A stretch of DNA of 40,907 nucleotides, from contig JAYYDT010000016.1 in assembly GCA_036160575.1 (NCBI GenBank), forward strand, positions 1-40,907, given 5' to 3'. Under the pieces are notes generated by a model. The model was given only the letters and a program-made list of their open reading frames with translations, was not told the DNA's origin and ran no database searches. Of this stretch, positions 1-7,367 are shown piece by piece; positions within the stretch are counted from its first letter, which is position 1; each line of letters starts with the position of its first letter. The position numbers and the translations under genes were made by a program. Origin of the DNA: TMED26 sp002694075 (GTDB lineage: Bacteria > Pseudomonadota > Alphaproteobacteria > Thalassobaculales > Thalassobaculaceae).

Positions 1-442
1 GGATATCGGCCGGTTCGGTGCCATAGGGGCAGCCATAGACCGAATAGATTTCCGGCTTGTCGGCGATCTCGGCCAGTAATTTTTCAAAAGTGTCGATGAC
101 GCCGTTGAGGGGAAAACAATCATCTTCCAGGACCATCACCCGGTCGTAGAGCCGGGTCATCTCAGTCAAGGACTGCAACATGATTTTTTGGGTGGTGAGG
201 TTGCAGCGATGGGCGCGCAATTCCCGCACTTGGTAGCGCCGCGCGACTTCCAGGGTCTTGGTGTTGACGCCTTGAAACTGGCTGAGCGCGTGGGTGCCGT
301 CGATCCACACATGGGTGCGGTCAAGCGCGCCTTGCAGGCGCAGGCTTTCGAGCACCGACTGCAAATGTAGCGGCCGTCTGAAGCCCAGCACTAGAATGCC
401 GAGGCCGCCGTGGACCTTTTGTGATGTTCCCGCGCTCAGCAC
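1..442 (-). CDS. Glycosyltransferase, GT-A fold (N-terminal part, runs off window)
   Basis: Reading the minus strand from a GTG at 442 gives 147 open codons to the window edge. After a short leader comes a strand with a turn typical of nucleotide-sugar transferases (GILVLGFRRP), a stretch rich in basic residues (ARRY, then RAHRCN) and an acidic motif, VMVLEDDCFP. The ExDD-type acid cluster suggests metal and sugar-nucleotide binding, as in the GT13 (GnT-I-like) and related GT-A families. It probably transfers a sugar during surface glycan or glycoprotein synthesis; donor and acceptor are unknown. The start is uncertain. The frame stays open upstream to a stop at 560-562, but the GTG at 442 has a GAGGGGG ribosome-binding-like run about 8 bases upstream, inside a tandem repeat. 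The C-terminal part is missing. Family assignment is by motif only. Confidence 0.65.
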   Translation of the reverse strand, partial: MLSAGTSQKVHGGLGILVLGFRRPLHLQSVLESLRLQGALDRTHVWIDGTHALSQFQGVNTKTLEVARRYQVRELRAHRCNLTTQKIMLQSLTEMTRLYDRVMVLEDDCFPLNGVIDTFEKLLAEIADKPEIYSVYGCPYGTEPADI

Positions 443-452
443 CGCCGATACC

Positions 453-482
453 CCCTCGTGCCTCCCTCGTGCCTCCCTCGTG
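453..482. repeat. 11-bp tandem repeat, about 2.7 copies
   Basis: The plus strand carries CCTCGTGCCTC almost three times in a row with a perfect 11-base period. On the minus strand each copy reads as an A/G-rich GAGG-type run just upstream of the glycosyltransferase GTG at 442. Because 11 is not a multiple of three, a change in copy number would shift the frame of any start lying upstream, or change the ribosome-binding region of the GTG. No copy-number variation can be seen from one sequence. Confidence 0.8.
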
Positions 483-663
483 ACAGCGTCAGGGTAGAGC
501 GTGAGGGTTGGGTCGGTGGTGGCGCGAACACGCAAGCCGCGGCGCTGAGGTATAGGGATTTATCCTTCAGGCTAGGCGCCGGCGCCCCGCACCATTGGCG
601 CTTTCCCGCCGGCCGTTCGATTTGCTAGGTTTTCGGCTGAGACGAGATGAAGGGAGACTGGCG

Positions 664-1689
664 ATGCCTGCGTTTAATCCCGACGACGCGCCGGTGGCCG
701 AAGGCGCCGCCGCCAGTGACAGTGTTCCGGTGATCGATCTTGGCGGCGTGGCCGGCGTCACCGACCCCGCCGAAATCGCCCGGGTGGCCGGCGAGATTGG
801 CGAAGCCTGCCGCGACTGGGGCTTTTTTCAGGTCGTCAACCACGGCGTTTCGCCCGCCCACCTGGCCCGGGTGTGGGATGAGACGGCGGGATTCTTCGCG
901 CTGCCGCGGCCGGTCAAGCGGGCGCTGGAACGAACCCACGAATCGCCCTGGGGCTATTTCGACCGCGAGCTGACCAAAAACATCCGCGACAAAAAAGAGA
1001 TTTTCGACATCGGCCCCGAGGTCGACGCCGCCCAGGCCGCCGCCGACCCGTTTTCCGGGGCCACCCCGTGGCCGGCCGAACGGCCCGGTTTCGAGCCGGC
1101 CCTGCGCGCCCATTTTGAGATTTGCGCCGACCTGTCCCAACGCTTGCTGCGGGCCATCAGCCGGGGGCTGGATTTACCGGCCGACCGGCTCGACCGGTAT
1201 TTCGCCGGCGGCCACACCAGTTTTCTGCGGCTGAATTACTATCCGGTCGAGGATCCGTTGTCGGACCTGCCGGAAAGCGCCCGCGACGGCGCCGATCTCG
1301 GCGTCCATCACCATTCCGACAGTGGCGCCCTGACCGTCTTGATGCAGGATCAGGTCGGCGGTCTGCAAGTGTTCAAGGACGGGCTGTGGCACAATGTGGC
1401 GCCGCTCAAAGGCGCTTTTGTGATCAACATCGGCGACATGGTGCAGGTCTGGTCCAATGACCGTTACCGGGCCGCCCTGCATCGGGTGGTGGCGATGGAA
1501 CGCACCGACCGCTATTCGATCCCGTTCTTTTTCAACCCCAGCTATGACAGCGCCGTCGACCCCTTGGTCGATCTCGCCGAAGGCGCCCATTACAGCGCCA
1601 TCCACTGGGGCGAGTTCCGCCGCAAGCGCGCCGACGGCGACTTCGCCGACACCGGCAAGGAAGTGCAGATCGCCGATTACCGCCGTTAG
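664..1689 (+). CDS. 2-oxoglutarate/Fe(II)-dependent oxygenase, isopenicillin N synthase-like
   Basis: 341 residues, close to the usual size of this family. An N-terminal DIOX_N region (about 21-140; VPVIDLGG, then WGFFQVVNHG) precedes the double-stranded beta-helix core. The iron ligands are visible: H217 and D219 in HHHSDSG and H273 in AALHRVV, with the co-substrate-binding RYS at 283-285. It should couple oxidation of a small organic substrate to decarboxylation of 2-oxoglutarate; the substrate is unknown. I chose the ATG at 664 because AAGGGAG lies about 8 bases upstream. An in-frame upstream start at 595 would add 23 residues without a good ribosome site. The gene stands alone on its strand and converges with the NIPSNAP gene over a strong inverted repeat. 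It is not a dedicated antibiotic enzyme on this evidence, since this fold also serves catabolism. Confidence 0.9.
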   Translation: MPAFNPDDAPVAEGAAASDSVPVIDLGGVAGVTDPAEIARVAGEIGEACRDWGFFQVVNHGVSPAHLARVWDETAGFFALPRPVKRALERTHESPWGYFDRELTKNIRDKKEIFDIGPEVDAAQAAADPFSGATPWPAERPGFEPALRAHFEICADLSQRLLRAISRGLDLPADRLDRYFAGGHTSFLRLNYYPVEDPLSDLPESARDGADLGVHHHSDSGALTVLMQDQVGGLQVFKDGLWHNVAPLKGAFVINIGDMVQVWSNDRYRAALHRVVAMERTDRYSIPFFFNPSYDSAVDPLVDLAEGAHYSAIHWGEFRRKRADGDFADTGKEVQIADYRR

Positions 1690-1691
1690 GC

Positions 1692-1715
1692 GGCGCCGGC
1701 CCGCCGGCCGGCGCC
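1692..1715. terminator. GC-rich stem-loop between convergent genes
   Basis: Perfect 9-bp inverted repeat (GGCGCCGGC / GCCGGCGCC) with a 6-base loop. It starts 3 bases after the oxygenase stop and lies 14 bases beyond the stop of the opposite NIPSNAP gene. It can form on either strand, so it suits a bidirectional 3'-end structure. No T-run follows on either strand, so intrinsic termination is not certain; it may only stabilise the 3' ends. Confidence 0.5.
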
Positions 1716-1729
1716 TCACCTCATCGGCC

Positions 1730-2365
1730 TCATTTCATCGGGGAGTAATTGGTCGGCAGCAGGAAGATCGACTGCATATCCTCCAGACACCCGCCGGCCT
1801 CGGCCAGAAAGCCCTGCCATTCCGGGTCGGCGGCGACCTTGGCGCGAGTCGCGAAACGGTCATTGGCGTCGCGATAGGCCCACATATGCGCGACCTCGTG
1901 CGGTTGCGGCGCCTCGCCCCACCACAGGCCGACATTTTTGGAATATTTCTCGCGTACCGGCATGATTTCCTTGAATTGTTTCAGCCAGGTTTGCGACATC
2001 CCGGCGCGGGCGCGGTAAATGCGTAATTCATAGACATTGCCCTCGCCCTCGGGCGCGGTCAGCGGCAATGCCGGGTTGAGGAAACGGATTTCCTGGGTCT
2101 GCAGGAGCGGCAGCAAATTGGGGATGTATTTGCCGGTCCAATCGGGATTTTTCTGAAGCTCGGTGCGTAAATGGGTGCGTTGCTCATAGCTTTCATATTC
2201 CCACAAGTGCCAGATTTGGTTGAGACGACCGAACTCCGGCGTCCAATAGCCGCGGTTGACGCCGTAGTTGTTGCCGCGGGTCGGGCGGCCGACCTCCTCG
2301 GCGAGTTTCAGGTAAACCGGCAATTTTCCCGGATGAAACGTGTAGGTGCGCAGTTCGTGAAGCAT
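1730..2365 (-). CDS. NIPSNAP family protein
   Basis: 211 residues with two NIPSNAP-type (dimeric alpha-beta barrel) repeats. The first begins MLHELRTYTFHPGK and contains WHLWEYESYEQR; the second begins NVYELRIYRARAG and contains VAHMWAYRDANDR. The paired E-L-R-x-Y strand followed by a W-x-x-x-x strand is the hallmark of the fold. Bacterial members are often found beside catabolic or redox genes, but no reaction is established for the family as a whole. The ATG at 2365 is preceded by AGGA 7 bases upstream. It is transcribed away from the bicupin genes; the 173-base divergent gap holds an AT-rich stretch and the palindrome GCCGATCGGC. The function here is inferred only as accessory to the surrounding oxidative genes. 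Confidence 0.85.
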   Translation of the reverse strand: MLHELRTYTFHPGKLPVYLKLAEEVGRPTRGNNYGVNRGYWTPEFGRLNQIWHLWEYESYEQRTHLRTELQKNPDWTGKYIPNLLPLLQTQEIRFLNPALPLTAPEGEGNVYELRIYRARAGMSQTWLKQFKEIMPVREKYSKNVGLWWGEAPQPHEVAHMWAYRDANDRFATRAKVAADPEWQGFLAEAGGCLEDMQSIFLLPTNYSPMK

Positions 2366-2538
2366 GGCGGGTCCTGTTCCAAATTTGATTTACCGGCCGA
2401 TCGGCGCGGCATTGAATTACAATCGATGCGCGTGTTAATTTCGCCGAGGCGATGGCCACAGCGGCCGGGCCGGCGGCGCGCGCGACATCAGCGTGCCATG
2501 ATAGGCCGTGATCGCCAAAGACAACAGGGGCAGAGACC

Positions 2539-3195
2539 ATGTCGGTGAATATGGATTTTGGCCAATGGGTGCGATGCGACACGCGGGCGGCGGCTTGGCA
2601 AACCAGCCCGGCCGACGGGGTCGAACGGTGCCCGCTGGAACGCCAAGGTGGCGAAAGCGGTCACGCCACCTCGCTGGTACGCTTTCGCCCGGGCGCGACT
2701 TTTCCCCGTCACGCCCATCCGGGCGGTGAGGAATTGCTGATCCTCGACGGTGTGTTCTCGGACGAACATGGCGATTATCCGACCGGCACTTATTTGCGCA
2801 ACCCGAGCGGCACCAGCCACGCGCCTTTCACCCGCGAGGGCTGTACCTTGTTCGTCAAACTGTGCCAATTCGCGGCCGGCGACCATAGCGAAATCAGGAT
2901 CGATATCACCACCGGCCCGTTCACGCCCGTCTCGCCCGGGGTCAGCAAACAGGCGCTTTATCGTTTCGGCGATCAGCACACCCATCTGACCCGGTTCGCG
3001 CCGGGCGCCACCGCCGAACACCACGTCCATGTCGGCGGGGAGGAAGTGTTCGTCATCGAGGGGACCTGGCAGGACGACCGCGGCACTTATCCGGCCGGCA
3101 CCTGGGTGCGCTTTCCCGACGGCAGCGACCATACCCCGCACAGCGCCGAGGGCGCGTTGCTGTTCGTCAAACGCGGCCATCTGCCGCCGGCCTAG
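2539..3195 (+). CDS. Bicupin, ChrR-like cupin domain protein (copy 1)
   Basis: 218 residues made of two cupin modules. Each carries a metal-binding motif of the H-x-H-x-G-G-E-E kind: HAHPGGEELLILDG in the first half and HVHVGGEEVFVIEG in the second. Each half closes with a repeated ending (CTLFVKLCQF and ALLFVKRGHL). The modules resemble the C-terminal cupin of the anti-sigma factor ChrR, but there is no sigma-binding zinc domain and no sigma factor gene nearby, so an enzymatic or metal/ligand-sensing role is as likely as regulation. Start: ATG at 2539 with AGGGG 8 bases upstream. A close paralog follows 75 bases downstream in the same direction, suggesting local duplication and co-expression. 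The substrate is unknown. Confidence 0.85.
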   Translation: MSVNMDFGQWVRCDTRAAAWQTSPADGVERCPLERQGGESGHATSLVRFRPGATFPRHAHPGGEELLILDGVFSDEHGDYPTGTYLRNPSGTSHAPFTREGCTLFVKLCQFAAGDHSEIRIDITTGPFTPVSPGVSKQALYRFGDQHTHLTRFAPGATAEHHVHVGGEEVFVIEGTWQDDRGTYPAGTWVRFPDGSDHTPHSAEGALLFVKRGHLPPA

Positions 3196-3201
3196 CCGGC
3201 G
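3185..3201. repeat. Inverted repeat over the stop codon of bicupin 1
   Basis: CGCCGGC and GCCGGCG separated by CTA. The stop codon TAG lies at the loop and right arm. It is a short 7-bp perfect stem that could pause ribosomes or protect the 3' end between the two bicupin genes. There is no T-run. In DNA this GC-rich, short stems of this kind are common. Confidence 0.4.
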
Positions 3202-3270
3202 CGTGGACAGGGCGGCCGGCGCCCGCTACCCTTGAGCCTTAAGCCTACGTCATCAGGGGAGGGGGCGGCG

Positions 3271-3924
3271 ATGACCGTCAATATGGATTTTTCTCGACAA
3301 CTCAGCTGCGACACGGCGACGGCGGCGTGGCAAACCGGCGCCGAGGACGGCGTCGCGCGCTGCATCTTGGAGCGCGCCGAAGAGGCCGGTCATGTCACCT
3401 TTGTCGGCCGCTTTCCGGCCGGTTTCGGCATCCCGCCCCATCCCCATCCGGGCGGCGAGGAAGTCCTGGTCCTGGACGGCTCGTTTTTCGACGGCGACGG
3501 CAGCTACCCGGCGGGCAGTTATTTGCGTTTGCCGCGCGGCTACACCCACGCCACCGAAACGCCCGAGGGGTGCACCTTGTTCGTCAAGGTCGGTCAGGTC
3601 GACCCGGCCGAGACCGCGCGCGTCGCCGCCGACCCCGACGTCGCCGATTTCACGCCGACCTCACCTGGCCTCAGCCGGCGGGTTTTGTATCAAGGCGGCG
3701 GCGAGGAAGCCTTTCTGGTGCGCTTCGCGCCAGGCGCGGCGGCGCCGCACCACAGCCATGGCGGTGGCGAGGAAGTGTTTATCGTCGAGGGGTCGTTGGT
3801 CGATGACGGCGTCCGTCATGGCGCCGGCACCTGGCTGCGCTATCCCGACGGCAGCAGCCACCAACCGCATAGCCCGGACGGCTGCCTATTGTTCGTCAAG
3901 CGTGGCCATCTCGCCGGCCGCTAG
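3271..3924 (+). CDS. Bicupin, ChrR-like cupin domain protein (copy 2)
   Basis: 217 residues, collinear with the preceding bicupin. It begins MTVNMDFSRQLSCDTATAAW, against MSVNMDFGQWVRCDTRAAAW in copy 1. Its two metal motifs are HPHPGGEEVLVLDG and HSHGGGEEVFIVEG, and it ends LLFVKRGHLAGR. It has a few extra residues between the modules (AETARVAADPDV). The ATG at 3271 is chosen over an in-frame TTG at 3232 because AGGGGAGGGGG lies just upstream and the resulting N-terminus matches the paralog. The stop TAG shares a CTAG palindrome with the stop of the epoxide hydrolase on the other strand, so the two genes overlap by 4 bases tail to tail. Reaction unknown; possibly forms a hetero-oligomer with copy 1. 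Confidence 0.85.
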   Translation: MTVNMDFSRQLSCDTATAAWQTGAEDGVARCILERAEEAGHVTFVGRFPAGFGIPPHPHPGGEEVLVLDGSFFDGDGSYPAGSYLRLPRGYTHATETPEGCTLFVKVGQVDPAETARVAADPDVADFTPTSPGLSRRVLYQGGGEEAFLVRFAPGAAAPHHSHGGGEEVFIVEGSLVDDGVRHGAGTWLRYPDGSSHQPHSPDGCLLFVKRGHLAGR

Positions 3925-5147
3925 GGGGCGCCGCTCGTGCGGTCCCGGAGGGTGCGCGCGAAACGCCGAATGTCGTCGATCAAAAGACCGGGTTGCTCCA
4001 TCGCCGCGAAATGGCCGCCGCGCGGCATTTCGGTCCACTGTTGGACGTTGTATAGGCGCTCGACATAGCTGCGCGGCGGCCAGGCCAGCATTTCCGCCGG
4101 GAACAGGGCGCAGGCGGTGGGTACTTCGACGCGCCGGTCATCGGCCGACAGGACGCGTCCGCCTTCCTCGCGGCGGCCGTAATAAATCCACGAGGCGGTG
4201 TTGAAACTGCGCGTCGTGACGTAGACCATGATGTTGGTCAGCAAATCATCCTTGGAATAGACGCTCTCGATATCGCCGCCGTCGAGATCCGACCAGGATT
4301 TGAACTTTTCGACCAACCAGGCGGCGATGCCGACCGGGCTGTCCATCATCGCGTAGCTAAGGGTTTGCGGTTTGGTCGCCTGCTGGGTGCGATAGCCTTC
4401 CTGCATAATCTGATCGTGAGTGAATTTGGTCTGCCAGGCGCGCTCGGCATCGGTTTGCGGACCGGCGCCGTGGCGCATGGTCAGAATATTGATGTGAATC
4501 CCCTGGCACGCCGGCGCGTGGTCGAAGCCGAGCCAGGATGAAATCGCCCCGCCCCAGTCGCCGCCTTGGGCCAGATAGCCGGAATAGCCCAAGGTATCGG
4601 TCATCAATCGGTTAAAAATATCGGCCATTTTGCGGGGGCCAATGGGCCGCGGCGGGCGGCCGGAATAGCCGAACCCGGGCAGGGAGGGAGCGATCACATC
4701 GAAGGCGTCCTCAACCCGTCCGCCAAACCGCTCGGGATGGGCGAGGGGCTCGATGATCTCCAAAAACTCAACCACACTGCCAGGCCACCCATGGGAGATG
4801 AGCAAGGGCATGGCGGCGTCGCCGCTGCCTTTTTCGTGGATGAAATGAATGTCCATGCCGTCGACCGGCGCGGTGAAATGGGAAAAGCGGTTGATCGCCG
4901 CCTCTTGCCGGCGCCAGTCGAAGCCGTCCACCCAATAGGCGCACAGCGCCTTCATATAGTCGAGATTGGCGCCATAGTCCCACCCGCCGTCATCGGGCAT
5001 TTCATGCCAGGGATAGCGCATCACCCGCGCGCGGATATCGGCCAAGGTGGCGTCGGGGACGGCGATCCTAAATGGCCGGCGGGCGGCGGCGGGGGGTGTC
5101 ATCGGGCTCATGTAATATCTCGCGGGGCCGCGCGTGTCGGCCGGCAT
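3921..5147 (-). CDS. Epoxide hydrolase, alpha/beta-hydrolase fold with EHN domain
   Basis: 408 residues. An N-terminal EHN lid region (about 24-135; FRIAVPDATLADIRARV, FDWRRQEAAINRFSHF) precedes the hydrolase core, as in microsomal-type epoxide hydrolases. Visible active-site elements are the HGWPGS oxyanion motif (119-124), the nucleophile D197 in GGDWGG and the base H379 in GGHFAAMEQP. E352 (FPAE) is a candidate charge-relay acid, and tyrosines in the cap (WIYYG, 320-324) could polarise the epoxide. It would open an epoxide to a diol in the cytoplasm. Start: ATG at 5147 with AGGA 5 bases upstream; internal ATGs at 5111 and 5102 have poorer sites. It lies downstream of the ADP-forming acyl-CoA ligase on the same strand, with its own candidate promoter in the gap. 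Confidence 0.88.
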   Translation of the reverse strand: MPADTRGPARYYMSPMTPPAAARRPFRIAVPDATLADIRARVMRYPWHEMPDDGGWDYGANLDYMKALCAYWVDGFDWRRQEAAINRFSHFTAPVDGMDIHFIHEKGSGDAAMPLLISHGWPGSVVEFLEIIEPLAHPERFGGRVEDAFDVIAPSLPGFGYSGRPPRPIGPRKMADIFNRLMTDTLGYSGYLAQGGDWGGAISSWLGFDHAPACQGIHINILTMRHGAGPQTDAERAWQTKFTHDQIMQEGYRTQQATKPQTLSYAMMDSPVGIAAWLVEKFKSWSDLDGGDIESVYSKDDLLTNIMVYVTTRSFNTASWIYYGRREEGGRVLSADDRRVEVPTACALFPAEMLAWPPRSYVERLYNVQQWTEMPRGGHFAAMEQPGLLIDDIRRFARTLRDRTSGAP

Positions 5148-5170
5148 CTGGGTCCTGTGACGCGCCGTCG

Positions 5171-5200
5171 ATCATAAGAGGTTGTTGGCTTCGCCGGCAA
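5171..5200 (-). promoter_or_regulatory. Candidate sigma-70-type promoter for the epoxide hydrolase gene
   Basis: On the minus strand TTGCCG and TATGAT are separated by 18 bases, which would place the transcription start about 16 bases before the ATG at 5147. Just upstream lies an inverted repeat, TTGAC-N7-GTCAA (5206-5222), overlapping the stop codon of the previous gene. It could be an operator or be chance. Two mismatches in the -35 element keep confidence moderate. Confidence 0.42.
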
Positions 5201-5218
5201 TCGGCTTGACATCGATCG

Positions 5219-7285
5219 TCAATCGGCGAGGCGCAGCAAACCGTCGACCGCGACCACCCCCGCGCCCTCGGCGCGCACGATCAGCGGGTTGATTTCCGCC
5301 TCCAGCACCCGCGGGTTGGCGGCCAGCGCCGAGAAAGCGACAATGGCGTCGGCGAGCGCCGCCAAATCGCCGCGTGGCTGACCGCGAAAGCCTTTCAGCA
5401 GGGCCAGGCCGGCGACCTCGTCGATCATCGCCAGCGCGCCGGCCCTGTCGACCGGCGCCAGGCGCAAGGCGGTTTGACCATAGAGTTCGGCCATCACCCC
5501 GCCGAGACCGAGGACCACCACCGGGCCGACCGTCGGGTCGCGGTTGATGCCGACCAGCACCTCGCCGAGCCCGCTGGCCATTTCCTGCACCACCACGCCG
5601 TCGACCGCCGCCGTCGGCGCGGCTTTGGCGACCGCCGCCAGGATGTCGTCGCGGGCGGCGACCAGCGCCGCCGGGCTGTCGACGCCAAGCACCACGCCGC
5701 CGACATCGGATTTATGGGCGAGCGCGGCCGACCGCACCTTGACCGCCACCGGCCATGTCAGGTCGGTCGGCGCGGGGTCGTCGGGACCGAGGGCGTGGGT
5801 GCGGGCGACCGGCACGCCGAGAGATTGGAAAAGGGTGAGGGCGCCGGCCTCATCGAAGGGGCCGTCGCCGTCAATCGCCGGTGGGTCGACCACCGCCGGC
5901 GGCGACGGCGCTTGCCAGCGCATGAACGCGGCCAGTGCCTCGGCGCAGGATTCGGCGGTCCGGAACCCGGCCAGGCCGGCCGCCGCCAGGGCGCTCAGCG
6001 AGGCGTCGGCCTGCGGTACCATGAACCCGGCCAGCGGGGTGGCGTGATCGGCCAAATCAACAATCGCTTTCACCGCCAGTTCCGGGTGAAACTGCGCCGA
6101 GGAGCCGATCACCGGCACCACCGCCGCATAGGCCGGGTCATCGGCCAGGCTTTGCAGAACCAGGCGCATGGTCTCGTAACGGGTGCCGGCCAAGGTCACG
6201 TCCAGCATATGTTCGCCGCGCACGGTCAACTCGGCGGCCGCCAATTTCGCCGCCACCTCGGGGGTCGCGCCGGCGCAGGCGATACCCAAATGGCCGAGCC
6301 GGTCGACCACCATGGCGCCGCCGCCGCCGGTGGTCGTCACCACCGCCACCGACTTTTCGGCACGCGCCGGGTCCGGCCGGCGACCGACCAACAGCGGCGG
6401 AATTTCAAACAGACTTTCGAATTGATCGACGCGGACAATGCCATGGGCGCGGAAAAAGGCGTCGGCCGCCGCGTCCGAACCGATCATCGCGCCGGTGTGG
6501 GAAACCGCCAATTGCTGGCCGGCCGCCGATCGGCCCAGCTTGTAGACGACAATCGGTTTGCCGGCGCGATGGGCGGCGGCGGCGAAGGCGGCCAGCATGT
6601 CCGGCCGGCGGATGGTCTCCATGAACAACACGAAGCAGTCGATGTTCGGATCGTCGACCGCCGCCAGGCCAATTTCGCCGATGGTCAGGTCGGCCTCGTT
6701 CCCTAACGACATCAGGGCGTGAAATCCGATGCCGCGGGCCTGGCCGCGGGACAGCAGGGTGCCCATCAAACTACCGCTTTGCGACAGCACCATGGTGCGC
6801 CCGGGGATCAGATCCTCGCACTCGAAGGCGGCGTTGACGGTCAACGCCATGCCGGCGGTGACATTGGCGACACACATGCTGTTCGGACCCAGCAATCGGA
6901 TGCCGGCGGCGGCGGCGGTGTCGGCCAGGGCCTGCTGGCGGGCGGCGCCTTCCGGACCATCCTCGGCGAAACCATCGGCCAGGACCGAGACCACCGGCAC
7001 GCCGGCCGTCGCGCAAGCCTCCACCGCGGCCATCGCCGGCGCCGTGTCGAGCAGGATATAAGCGTGATCCACCGCCTCCGGCAGGGCCGCCAAACTCTCC
7101 CAGGCAGGCTCGCCTTGGACCGTCTCGCGGCGCGGATTGATCGGATAAACCGTGCCTTCGAATCCGTGGCGACGCAGATAGCGCAGGGGCCGGCCGGCGG
7201 TGCGGTTGGGGTTGTCCGAGGCACCGATCAGAGCGATGCGCCGAGGATTGAGAAGGGCGTGGATGAAGGCGGAGGCTTGTGGCAT
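5219..7285 (-). CDS. Acyl-CoA/acetyl-CoA synthetase, ADP-forming (fused alpha-beta)
   Basis: 688 residues, the length of fused NDP-forming acyl-CoA ligases. The order is: CoA-binding Rossmann domain (about 10-135; RRIALIGASDNPNR, VYPINPRR, LGPNSMCV), a ligase-CoA domain carrying the phospho-histidine motif SHTGAM (H263), and a C-terminal ATP-grasp domain (about 480-685; VAVKVRSAALAHKSDVGGV, LVGINRDPTVGPVVVLGLGG, ending EINPLIV). It would interconvert an organic acid, CoA and ATP with an acyl-CoA, ADP and phosphate; the acid is not identifiable. Start: ATG at 7285 (MPQASAFIHALL) with a GGGA run 5 bases upstream. A longer reading from 7348 would add 21 residues of low-quality sequence reaching toward the divergent gene. 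It is divergent from a class III CoA-transferase, suggesting co-regulation. Confidence 0.9.
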   Translation of the reverse strand: MPQASAFIHALLNPRRIALIGASDNPNRTAGRPLRYLRRHGFEGTVYPINPRRETVQGEPAWESLAALPEAVDHAYILLDTAPAMAAVEACATAGVPVVSVLADGFAEDGPEGAARQQALADTAAAAGIRLLGPNSMCVANVTAGMALTVNAAFECEDLIPGRTMVLSQSGSLMGTLLSRGQARGIGFHALMSLGNEADLTIGEIGLAAVDDPNIDCFVLFMETIRRPDMLAAFAAAAHRAGKPIVVYKLGRSAAGQQLAVSHTGAMIGSDAAADAFFRAHGIVRVDQFESLFEIPPLLVGRRPDPARAEKSVAVVTTTGGGGAMVVDRLGHLGIACAGATPEVAAKLAAAELTVRGEHMLDVTLAGTRYETMRLVLQSLADDPAYAAVVPVIGSSAQFHPELAVKAIVDLADHATPLAGFMVPQADASLSALAAAGLAGFRTAESCAEALAAFMRWQAPSPPAVVDPPAIDGDGPFDEAGALTLFQSLGVPVARTHALGPDDPAPTDLTWPVAVKVRSAALAHKSDVGGVVLGVDSPAALVAARDDILAAVAKAAPTAAVDGVVVQEMASGLGEVLVGINRDPTVGPVVVLGLGGVMAELYGQTALRLAPVDRAGALAMIDEVAGLALLKGFRGQPRGDLAALADAIVAFSALAANPRVLEAEINPLIVRAEGAGVVAVDGLLRLAD

Positions 7286-7367
7286 CGTTTTCCCGGGAAT
7301 AGGGAGGAGGGATTGGACGGCGCGCGCCGCCCGGTCCACTAATACCAAATGGGAAAGGAACGTCCAG

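Noticed and set aside
5474..6706. A 410-codon open frame antisense to the ADP-forming ligase
   Set aside because: No family resemblance and dominated by Arg/His/Gly; the ligase on the minus strand is complete with its phospho-histidine motif.
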